Assembly: GCA_003313425.1 (NCBI GenBank) | Contig: NHZP01000001.1 | Coordinates: forward strand, 1,736,001-1,800,000 | DNA length: 64,000 nucleotides | Direction: 5' to 3' | Source: Pseudopyrenochaeta lycopersici | Taxonomy: Eukaryota > Ascomycota > Dothideomycetes > Pleosporales > Pseudopyrenochaetaceae | Part shown: positions 9,923-20,900 of the stretch, in pieces | Position numbering within the stretch: the first letter of the stretch is position 1 | How the letters are laid out: each line of letters opens with the position of its first letter | Program-made: the position numbers and the translations under genes | The notes under the pieces: model-generated | The model's database searches: none | Seen by the model: the letters and a program-made list of their open reading frames with translations, nothing else | What the model was told of the DNA's origin: nothing

Positions 9923-12458
9923 TCTTGAGGCACTGTCGAAATGGCTACAATGTTAAATATTGAGGCACCAACGTATATAGGTGTTTATTACATTTCTAGC
10001 AACGGCAGCAACGACCATGACGCCGGTTCTGCTAGACTCATTTGAGCGGCAATAGTTTGCCTTTTCATGTTTGATGGATAGTGAAAGGTTTCACTTGTGA
10101 CTCCTTCAGCGCACGAGGATGTGGCAGTCGATACTGAAATGGGCTTTCAGCTGTGGGAGATCTTTGTTGACTTCTCCATTTAGCATAGGGCAGCCGAACA
10201 ACATGCTGGGCTGGTCTGCTACGACTGGGGAGCAATATCAGCTCCTGAAAGATTCAGCGCCTTGGATCATCTGAGAATTTTCATTGCGTCCACAAGTTCA
10301 ATGTTGGGCGGGGTTTCTATGCTCAACGGCCCGAAACGTTGCGCTGTGCAAAGCAAACGAGGGGGCCGTCAATTCAGCCTCGACGCCAAAAAGATCAGAA
10401 GGTCTATGACACATTAAATTGAAAAGTTTAGATAACAAAAAGGAATTCGCTTCCTGTGAAGTGGCATCCTTCAAGCTACATCAGGCTTCGGGCTTGCAAA
10501 CTTCGCATATCCCTGAAAACGCTTGAGCAAAATAATACTCATCTCAAGAGCAAGAACCCGCACGCTCACACAGACACAAATAAATGTCGGCATGAACCAT
10601 GGACTGGGAAATATATTATTACAACTGATGAGGTCTGCTGAGCGGCGGTCAGCATCGATGTGGAAGGGGCACGTGGCAGGGTTGTTCACGCGAGCTCACT
10701 TACACGGGAGCATGCAGCTGCCACGCTAGATAGATACGAACCTCGCCTTAATTGGTCCAGCTGAAAGTCCTCTACGCTCGTCCATGCGACAACATCTGGG
10801 CACAGTCAGATTGACAGGCTGGTGAAACGAATTCCAGAACCGATTGCTGGCTTCTATCCTCGATTTAGCAATGTGGCGCTGCCAATTTGACTGTGGTTGT
10901 TTGGCAATATACCAACCATTTCTTTAATGTTGGCTTTAGATCATGTCGCAACAGTCGGTATGATATGTGACGGATCCCGAGGGCCAATATCGTAGACGCG
11001 CAGTATAATTGATGACAAATGGTTTCCCGGCGGATTCAGCCTGCTTCCAGCGGAGATGCGGAGATGTCGGGGCATCAATTTCCATTCCCGATTTTGAAGT
11101 CCGAAGCTTCATTGGGCAGATTGCTAGATTCTTTCTAAGGAAAAGTGGACTGAAGCGTCGCTGCAAGAGTGAGCATCTTCGAGAAACGGCTGTGCTGGGT
11201 GACAGATCTAAGCTGCCGATGCATGTTGCAGGTATACCTAGACTATTATGGTTGACGTATGGCGCCGATTTAGGCAATTTAGGATACCGTTTTGCCTCGT
11301 TGCTTAAGTCTGTGTAAGATATCGATGAAGTCACCGCAGCATGGTGGAAAGCAGACGCACGGAACATATCGAAGGCCTTAACAAACTATCGACCCAATTC
11401 TCAGGTGGCCGAGAGTCAATGAGTATACTGTGATGAAACGAACTGTATCCTAAGGCTGGACCGGGCTGTGCTGATTCCGACTAATTTTTGAAGTCCGTCA
11501 AGAAACTCGGCCGGCGGATTAGTGTCGATCAAGTCCGAAGTCTTCGGTGCTAACAAATGGCAGTGATTGTCGTAGCCTCCGTTATGCAGGTATATATTCT
11601 TATCGGATGTTGCAAAACTAAGTACTGCAGTGTGATAGCTTGAATTATATTCTTATAAGAGTGGCATTATAGATTAGTTGACAGAGAACCGAGGTATGCT
11701 ATGAAATGATCGGATTCAACAGATATCTATGGAAAAAAGTGCCCAAGAATATTTCGATTAGGTGCCTGTGGTGTGCTGAGGGTACAAAGGAACGGGAGCG
11801 TGGAATGTTGCATTCGAAGTAGTGATAGAGTGTGCTTGTGGCACTGTCCTGACTTGTAGATTACTTCTGGCGTGGCGGTGCAGTTGTTGGCCAAGACTAT
11901 TTTGATTTTGCAAACACAATGGAGGAAATGAAAAAATGAGAAAATTGCCTGATAAGGTCTTCATTGGCAATATCGACTTTCTTCGCGGTAGAATGCTTTT
12001 GCAACCTTTTGATGGTTGACAACATCATCCGTGTGAACAGCCGGACTTGCGCCTGCCTGAACCGGCCATTACCCCGAGAGCTGAGTACAGATTTGAGACA
12101 TGGTTCTAACGGCAAAAATACTGTTGCCCTGTTGTAAATTCAGCTCGAACGATGAGCCTGCTCGTTTTTGTAGCTTTGATACCAATTGTCTTTCCCCATA
12201 GCAAAATGCTCCCCTTGAAGCTCATTGTGATATTTGATCACGTTGGAAACGGACAGTTTGCGACGTACGAACCAGAGTGTGAAATCAACACAGCGCGCGA
12301 AAGGCAGCCAACCGGCCATTGCAGCCTCATCGCTTCCCGAACGAAGTCGTCCTGGTACAATGATGAAAATAGAAACCGAAAACCCATTTCAGGACCATTG
12401 CTAACGTAGGAAAATGCGAAGATGACTGGAAACAAACAAATCCGTCCGGAAGCTGCAA
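9923..12458. other. Gene-poor interval, 2.5 kb
   Basis: I find no recognisable gene here. The longest open frames (11009-11317 forward, 10936-11367 reverse) overlap each other, have no family resemblance and show no exon-like neighbours. No terminal repeats, tRNA boxes or transposase fragments are visible. The left edge must hold the promoter of the Vps62-family gene. The rest may be an eroded older sequence or plain spacer. Confidence 0.5.
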
Positions 12459-13596
12459 TCAGCTTTGAATAATCCTTTTCCATTCCTTCCGTCGCTGGAG
12501 GTCAAGTATTTGCTCCGCAGTATCAATGAGGGTTGCTTCAACGGAGCGGTATTCTGAGAGGCCTAATATTGTGGAAGCCATATGTGTATTGAGCAAATCA
12601 AGAGATGAATCTGCCGGATGATTTCGGGGTGGGGGTGAGCCATCCGTACTTAATCGACCTTGTAGCTCGGGAAAGCAAGCGACGAGAAATTCGGCAATTT
12701 CAAAACTCGAAGGCATAGACCCCGCCGAGATGAGGAATCGTTTGTTCCCAGCATTAGCTGTGAAGATTGCACGAACGCTGGCAAGTGCGAGATCCTGAGC
12801 TGGTTTAGTGCACATTCGCTGTGTCAAACATACCACGAGTGTAACTCACACGAACATCCAAGAATTGCGTAATGCCATAAGGGGATGCTTCAATCCTCTC
12901 TCGATGTTCGTTGCTGCATATATTCCAAATTCGCCTGTTTGCTTCGAAGACATCGGACGATGTTTCCAGAGGGCGAACTGCTGGACCGTAGCAACTAGGT
13001 GCAGTTATATAAACAATATCAAAATGAGCCCCAGATTCCCGGGCCCACTTCAACACCGCATCGTGGACGATGTTATCTCCTGCTTGACTGGCTGCAAAAA
13101 TGTACTCTGGATCGATGATGGTGGGACTAGCAGGTCCCCTGATTCCACCTCCAGAACTACGCTCGACTTGCTGCCACCGAGCGAAGGGAGTGAGTGAAGT
13201 AACGATGACCACTCGTCTGACGGACTTTGCAAGCTGCTGTATTGATTGCAAGAAGCTGATAACGGTTTCCGATTCAAGGCTGATGAATCTTGCAAGACAG
13301 TCTGCTTCTTCTGATGAACTGGCAGTAAGAGTATGGACCACAGTGTGGAAAGGATCAGCGTAGTCGCTCAGGGCGTTGTTGAAACTCCCTTGGGCAGCCG
13401 CATCTTTCTCAGGTACTACCGCAAGGTCTAGTGTTTGGGAGGTACATTGACGATAATGCTGTTGCGTTGCGTAGGCTTTCTCCCTCGATCCTACAACGGC
13501 CCGGATCGCCAGATTATTGTCCGATAATAATATATTTAGGATATGCGACCCCGTGAGGCTATCTGCGCTGGTCAGGAGAATCCTCGTTCTAGGCAT
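12459..13596 (-). CDS. NAD(P)-binding epimerase/reductase-like protein, 2 exons, 360 aa
   Basis: Extended short-chain dehydrogenase/reductase fold, probably an NAD(P)-dependent reductase or epimerase with unknown substrate. Exons are 13596-12850 and 12794-12459, with a 55-bp GTGAGT to CTCAG intron that joins TQFLDVR to DLALASVRAIFTA, the usual position where this family reads DVRDvA. The N-terminus MPRTRILLTSADSLTGSHI is a beta-alpha start in which the usual GxxGxxG is altered to SADSLTGSH. VVIVTSLTPFARW is the strand carrying the usual catalytic Ser region. YITAPSCYGP follows the central active-site region. I do not see a clean YxxxK, so activity is uncertain. I chose the ATG at 13596 because longer frames start at TTG. 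Confidence 0.75.
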
Positions 13597-15477
13597 ATTT
13601 CGAAGATGTGGCTGCGGATGCCAAATGGAGTTCGTAGAGACGTAAGTCGACAGTATAAGAAATCTTGTCTTGATGAGGGGTCGAGTGGCTATGTGAAGGT
13701 CACGTTTCAAACGCCGGGAGAGAAACGTGATACCAAGCTCTCGGAGTGGCTCCTCAGACAGCCTTAGAGGCAGATTTTGTCAGCAGCTTGTTCGTTAGGC
13801 GTGAGCACAGGCCCAAGCTTAGGTCTTGAAAGCAGGTCCTCAGCCGTTACGCTGTCATACTTGGTCCTGACGCGTAAACGATAGTGGCTGCCAATGGCAT
13901 AAGAGGATTGGGCCGGAGAGCAACGGACCAGAAGCGCGCAGACCAGGATGACAAGTGACTAGCCGCCATTGTTGGTACTGACGATCCTACTCGTTCTTGG
14001 TTCAAGCAAGGAAAGGAAACAGCGGAACCGGCAAGTATAGGAACAGGCACAGGACTGCTAGTAAGGATTTTGTGTGTAATTTCCAGAGTCAATAGCTGGA
14101 GAGAGCTTGAGCCAAAGCCAACAAAGCGGTTCAAGCCTTTGGCCTGCATTTCACTTTGGCAACAGCCGCAGGAGGAAAAATATCTGATGGATATTGGAGA
14201 GGGCATGTCGACCGACAGAATCTTCTGAAAGCCTCCAAGATGTTGTGGAACGTAAAAAGCTATCTGTGAGTTATTTTCGTTTTCTAGAACCACATGGTTG
14301 CAAGCATATTGCCAACATATGCGGCAGATCATTAGTGGGGGTCTTCCTCACAACATGGCTTGCCTCCCTGAATGAACGGTTTGGATAGGGACCGCATAGT
14401 ACTACTAAAATTTGTGCCGATTCGTTGATGGTCGGCTCCGGCGGCTTATGGCGTCCGGATATTCTGGAGTCCCCGTCAACATACACGAGAAGCGAACACC
14501 AAGTCGAAGTGCCTGGCCAAAGGTACGCCTGAATTTCTTAACGCGCCCGATTTGGAGTTAGACCGGCATAGGATCAAAGCCACTTCACGTCTCTTATTAG
14601 TTTCTTGTTCAGGAACCATAGCATGCCTTGGCGCACATTGAGATGCCTCGGAGCTGTGTGAGCAGTGACGGCCCAGAACTTCCGAGGTTTCGTCTTGAGT
14701 AGAAGTTATCGGTGTCGAGTTTGTATACTACCAGAAACAGAGAAGTGGCATGCACCTGCCGCATATCGCTTGTTGTTCGGGGGCCGAAACCTGTTACCTG
14801 CAGCTGACGCCTTTGACAGGTGACTGTAGAGGTGGCTCTGGGATGTGGGATGTGGGATGCGGGAATGCTGACAGGTGTGTTGTTGGATGTTGCCTCTTTT
14901 GCGGTCTCATAAGACTTGGCTTGCATTTGGGCCTCAGATCTGGTCAACGATGCAGTATGACATGAGGCGTAGGTGCATGAAGGGAGAATAATGAGTTGCG
15001 ATTTGAGGAGAGAAGTTGCGAGACGCATGCGAGCGAAGGTGGTCGGTGCTTGAGGCGTACTTGCCTCGTTACCAACATGGAAGGAGAATTTGACAGCCGG
15101 CAGCCAAGGATTAGGTACTTTGTTTTACTCCAGTGTGAGGCTTGATATGTCAAGCATAAGGCTAATAACGGATAGGGGCGTCTCTGGAACGAACGGAAGT
15201 GTTCTCGAAACATCTCAAGTAGCACAGGAAAAGGCCCAAAGCTTGCAGCTGCATGGTCAGCTTAAGTTTCATCGATCATCACATACAACTCCACTCGGGA
15301 TGTTAGACAAAGATATCCTGGGCATCAGTTGAGCCTGTTCATGGCTTTTCACATTATCATGTGTCTTCGTTAAGCTGGCCACGGAGTGATGGGCCGTCTA
15401 TGCTTATATATTACATAGCTTCTTTGGAAGTTCTAAGCTTTCAACGCTTCGCTCGCCTTCGCTTTCCGCTGTCTACT
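13597..15477. other. Spacer between reductase and RPN6 genes, 1.9 kb
   Basis: No convincing gene. A 161-codon minus-strand frame at 13847-14332 is unrecognised and lacks family features. A short G-rich direct repeat (TGGGATG units) lies near 14840-14865. The left edge holds the promoter of the reductase and the right edge the 3' UTR of RPN6. Confidence 0.5.
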
Positions 15478-16804
15478 TTACTCCAAGAGCGACGCCTGGT
15501 TTTGATATAGCACATCCACGACGTTACTGAGCTTCTCAATTGTGCCTAGCGCCGCGTCATAGCCCTGGTCACGTTCAGACTCGTCAAAGACGATGAGACA
15601 CCCAGCACCCTGATCCAAGACTCCGATGATGACCTTGTCCAGGATCATCTGCGAGAGTTTGCGTTCGACCTGTACTGTGTCGAGTCCGACCATCTTCGCG
15701 ACGTGGTCGATCTCTACCCTACTGAAAGGCTCGATAACCTTGATAAGATTTTGCTCCAGCATGTTGTCGTACAAGCGCCTGAGATGGCTTGTGATGAAGC
15801 GATCGCTCCCAAGCTGCTGACGGTACTTGGTCAAGGCTGTTTCGTATTCCTCTAGGCTGCGGTTCGTGTGTGCTCGCGCTACGGCCTGCATAGCCTCTAA
15901 CCGCTTCCCCGCGTACTTCTTGGCGTGCTTCGAGTCCATGAGTGACGACACATCGTCCCCAAGATTGAGCATGATCTTGCAGAGCAGCATGTATTGGAGC
16001 GCTGACGTTGCCTTTTGCTCTTCATCCTGCGAATGGTATCCCTCCATAGCCTCGATGAAATACGAAAAGGCAGTGTTGAAATCACCATCCTCGGCGTGCA
16101 ACATGCCACTCTGCATATCCAGTCCTGCCTGTAGCAGGGGTGGGGTATAGACTGACGCGGCCGATGTTCGTGCGGAGGTGAGGGCGGCGCGTCCCTTCGG
16201 TATATTGCCTAACGCATGATACACCCTTGACTCCAAAAGCTGCACCTCCACCAGGACCAGCTTGTCGTCCAAGCGCTTCAACTCCTTGAGCAGACTGTTG
16301 ATAAGGGTCAGGGCTTCATAGTAGGACTGTTTTGCCATGTAGAGGGAGACGAGTCGCGTCTCGAGATTCTGCCGCAGGAAGCCTCTCCGCTCCGACACCG
16401 CCCACTCTATGCATGATTTCGTTACGTTGATCTGAGTGTCGGTGGTATTCGGAATGGTGGTGAAGAGATCGAGCAGCTGTCGGACTACGCACCGTCAGAC
16501 ATCTCGAACCGCAGCCATGGGCTATTTGAGAGCTCTTACCTAGCTTTGCTGTCTTTGCCTTTGCGAAGGATGACAGGACTGACCGTGCCTGCCTTACCAG
16601 CTCTGCGAGGGCATCGACTCTCTTTTGATCCCGGAACAGTTCCCCTAGCCCAACTAATGCGCTCTCGTAGTTCTTGATGGCTGTCTCGTTTGAGCCTGGG
16701 TCTGTCGATAGCACCTCTTTGTAGATCTGCTCGGCCTGGGTGGGATCCGATGTCGCCAGCTTTTGCGCTTCCGCTATCCGCTTGCTGGTATCTGCGACTG
16801 CCAT
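15478..16804 (-). CDS. RPN6: 26S proteasome lid subunit Rpn6, 2 exons, 423 aa
   Basis: Non-ATPase subunit of the 19S lid (PSMD11 in animals) that helps clamp the regulatory particle to the 20S core. Exons are 16804-16540 and 16484-15478. The 55-bp GTAAGA to TAG intron joins AKAKTAKL to VRQLLDLFTTIP, a strongly conserved Rpn6 stretch. The N-terminal half is helical repeats (QAEQIYKEVLS, NYESALVGLGELFRDQK). The C-terminal PCI domain is clear: YDNMLEQNLIKVIEPFSRVE, HVAKMVGLDTVQVERKLSQM, ILDKVIIGVLDQGAG. It ends in NVVDVLYQNQASLLE, as do other Rpn6 proteins. Length matches the family. The start at 16804 (MAVADTSKRIAEAQKLA) gives the normal N-terminus. No disruption seen. Confidence 0.95.
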
Positions 16805-17951
16805 GATAGACTTGGTGAATCCAGTTAGACGTTGGTGAGATATGTATGGGGAGTTTCAGGTGGGGTGTAGGCGGTGAGGTGGCGGTGTCCGAGCTGTATT
16901 TGGTGCTGCGAAAGCTCCAAGCTCACCCGAGAAGCGCGACGACGGTGGGTTACATAATCCTTGGCATATGATGAGGTCCTAGTGAACTCTGTGTTTTATT
17001 ATGCTTTGGGCCGAAGAAAGCAATTACTTCAATGCAGTCCTTGAGCCCTTTAGACGTCAACTATAATGCTTGATTTCGACTGCTAGAGCTTTCGTCAAGA
17101 TATCCATAATGTGAGCGTATTAGCTATTTGGTTTTATGTGATGAGATGTCCCCTCACATCCAGAAGGATCAAACAATCTTTCTGTCCAATAGAGCCACTT
17201 CAAAGCAATATATTCAATTAGGGTTCATTGTTACCGAGATGGGTTTTCAGTTGGAAGTATCGAGTTGCACGTCCTGTTACCAAGGTGTCATTTTCACAGC
17301 GTCAACAGTTGGATATCCTATCTACAAGACTGCAGATAGTTTGTCATTAGGCATATCATGACAACACGAACAGAGCCTAGCACTAGAAAGACAAAGGAAG
17401 CGGTGAGGTTCTTGTGGATAGTGTGTCGATGTCTTGTTTACGTGACTAACTAAAGAGGACAACACTATTTGACCGCTCTCAGCTACTGTCTCTTGCACTG
17501 GGTGTACATGCGGGCAATGCACCAATACGGGGCACAATGCCGCAGATGATCGCCTCATTTATTGTCAAAGACTGATCATCGCGCTGTCGCTGCACAGTCT
17601 GCGCAATGTTCTCGCCAAGTGCGTCTTTTGGCGCCTTCGCTGCTCCGCTGCCGGGGTGACGGCTGAGTTGGCAGCCACCCACCACGTCATTGGTCGGTGC
17701 GCAGGCACAACAAACATTGGGCTAAGCTATCAACAGCGGCCCTGCACTCCAGCTCCCAGTCCACACTCCTCCACCCTCACGATATCACGATCTATTATAT
17801 ACCCCTGCGCGCTGGATCGCTGAAGTCTCTCCACGCTCAGACTCTCTCAATTGCATTGCACAATTGGAGATTACGCGCAAATTGTTCACTCGAACCCGCG
17901 CTTCATTCCAAGATTACCACTTTGGGGTAAACATTGATCACAGTGCCCAAG
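16805..17951. promoter_or_regulatory. Divergent promoter region between RPN6 and the giant coiled-coil gene
   Basis: This 1.15-kb interval separates two divergent starts. The 250 bases before the coiled-coil gene are pyrimidine-rich (many CT and CA tracts near 17740-17930), as is usual for fungal core promoters and 5' leaders. No gene or repeat is visible inside. Confidence 0.45.
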
Positions 17952-20900
17952 ATGCCCTCCACAGATAGGGAGGACTCTCGGGACCGGGAGCTCGTCCGGC
18001 ACTCACATTCATTCTCGTCAGACTCGAGAATGATACCCATGTACGTCTCTCATCCCAAGTCTTCGCAGAGTAAACAGAGCATTGATGAGCTAACGGCGCG
18101 CCCAGGTGGGATAGCTCTGACCCAGATCGCGCACCTCCTCCATTACCATTAAACCCAGGCTCACCAAACATGTCAACTCGCCCCAACACCTCTGCAGCCA
18201 TTATGCAGGCGGCGAAAGCCCTGGAGGAGAAGGCGCGAGAAAGCTTGCCAGCAAGCTCATACACCACTAATCCTATGCCGCACAAGTCGCCTGAACGGTC
18301 TCTGATCAAAGGCACACAGCACAAACGCATGCAGTCGCTACAGCCTGGCAATGTCCGTGATCTGCGTAGCTATCTGGACACACACAGGTCACCAGAGCGG
18401 TCACCGGAGAGATCGCCGGAGCGGTCACTAGAGCGGTCACCAGAGCGGCCGAAAACAAGGGGTGGCACGCCTGCGAGAGATTTAGAAAGGGATTATTTTG
18501 GCAGAGAAGCCGACTCGAGCCCAACACGGCTGGTCACGCCAACTCCAACGACTCGCTTCGACATCAAGGACGTTCCTGCCCTGCGACCTACCCACAGAGC
18601 AATCCTTGGGGAGAACACTCCACCCTCTGCGACCATGATGGCGCTACAGACTATGACAATTCCTCCGCATATTCTTGATCCGCCTCTATCCAACGTCACA
18701 AATTCGTCCACGCGGTCGCCTCCGCCACCAATGCAGTCATTTGATTCAATTTCGAACCAACTTCTCAGTATCAATACCATCGTGTCAAATTTACAAAAAG
18801 ACATGTCTCAGCTTAGTCGCCGCAGCAAGGACAACGCCACTGATCTGATCAGCCTCAAAGACGCCACGAATACGCGAGACGAGGACATCCGCAAGTCACT
18901 CAAGGACCTTCTGACCACCATGAATCAAAAGCAACAAGCCGCGACAGCAGCGGCTGCAGACGCATCTCGTTCCAGCAGCCTGAATCTTCAAGATCCACAT
19001 ATGACACCTACCAAGCAATTCACCTTTCCACGTATCTCCTCACCGAGTGGCTGGGCCGACGAGCGTGTAGGCAGTCCAAATCCATACTCGGTTGAAGGCG
19101 CAGCCAGTGTTGCAATGCTTGAGAAGATCATCCGCGAAATGGTGACCAAAGATGGCCAGGAGCGCCTGATCGCTAGTCTCCAGAAGCTGGTCGATAAAGC
19201 GACTGGTGATACGGCAAAGAAGGTGACGGAGTTGGTAGAGTTTGTCAAACAAGGTTCGACTGCCAGCAACTTGGTTGTACCGGCTGCACCAGGATCCGCA
19301 TCATTCCAGCCGTCTCCAGGATCAGGCCCTCTTACACGCACCATGCCAGAAGCTTTTCCATTTCAAAAGGCTGCCGACAACGGAAAGCCGTATGCTAGTC
19401 CAAAGGCCGCTGACTTCGTAAGTGATGAGATGTTGAAGTTCTTGCGCAAGATCAAGGACAGCGTTGCTGAGTCGGGGTGTGTCACAATGGCCACGAAGTC
19501 ACTCGTGCAGGATCTCCGGGGGGAAGTACTTGGGATGGGCCGGGAGCTCGCTCGAAAAGTTGAGGAGGCTGAGCAGGCAAGATGCATTGAGCCTGGCACT
19601 AGCTCGAACCAGAAAAATCAGGAAGTCAATGCTATTGTTCAACAAGGGCTAGCCAGCCTTAAAGAACACATGGACAAGGTCATGCGAGACAGGCGACGGC
19701 AATCCATATCATCCACTGTTACTCGCAACACTGTCGATAGTAACGAGGTATACGATGTTGTGAAGCATGCGATGACGGAGCGCGGCCTGGACCAATATTC
19801 TGCTCAAGGCGCACCACTTGACAAGGAAGCGATCATCAGTGCAGTTCGCGAGGCATATGACAGTGTCGAGATGAAGCCCAATGTCGAAATCCAACAATTC
19901 GGCCTAGAACGGAACGAAATTTTGCAGTGTCTTAGCGAAGGGCTCAAAGACTTTAATGGCTCTGGCGCGGTTACGAAAGAGGATATTGAACAAATTGTAC
20001 AAGAATCCCTACACCAAATCCGACTTCCACCGCCAATCAACGAGGCCCATGAGATACGCGAGGAAGTCTTGATGGCGGTTCGCGAATGTTTGGAAGAACT
20101 AAAGCCAACTCTTGATACCCAGCATTCCGGAGCCGATATTGCATCCAGGGCAGTTCTTCTAGAAGTCATCAAGGAGGCTCTTTCTGAGCACCATCCTGAC
20201 CAACTCGAAGTTGATATTCCCCCAGAGGCAATCTACGACGCGGTGAAAACAGCTCTGGAATCGACAAAGCCTCAGGTTGAGGCTCAAAATGAGGCAGTCA
20301 TGCAACGTCTACAATCTTTAGTCGATGAGATGCATTCAGAATTCAAAGCCTACTCCTCAGCTAGCGGTCGTGACACCGAGCAGGTTCTAGATGCATTGCG
20401 AGATGGACTTGACAGCCTTCGAGTGGAGATTCAAGGATCGGCCACACAATCTCGAGACATTCCCCAGAATGACGACATTGTGGACAACGTGAGAGGGGAA
20501 CTGGAAAAGCTTCGCGAGGACGTTCAAGGATATGTGGCTGAAGGCCCTCGTGGCGACCAGGCGTGGAGTCGAGGTGACATGGTGTCGTACATCAAATCTG
20601 AGTTTGAGCATCTTCACGAAGAATTGAGCTCCCAATTCCTTCCGGCGACCAAGGATAAAGAGGAAATTCTCGCTGCGCTCAGCTCTGGTTTCGAAGAAAT
20701 GAAGTCACAAGTCACACTTCGGGGCGACGACCCAGATTCCAGCGATGAGATCAACGAAGCCTTGAAGCACGAGTTCGATCAGCTAAAAGAGGTTCTTCTT
20801 GGTGATAGTACATCCAACAAGAACGACATCTTTGAAAAGCTTCAAGCTGGGTTTGATGGGCTTCATGTTCTCATGGGTGAAAAGGAAAGCTCGGCCTCAT

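Noticed and set aside
10936..11367. 143-codon minus-strand frame overlapping a 102-codon plus-strand frame
   Set aside because: Mutually overlapping frames in a gene-poor region with no recognisable motif; neither could be preferred.
13847..14332. 161-codon minus-strand frame with several Cys
   Set aside because: No family feature, no splice partners and composition unlike neighbouring genes.
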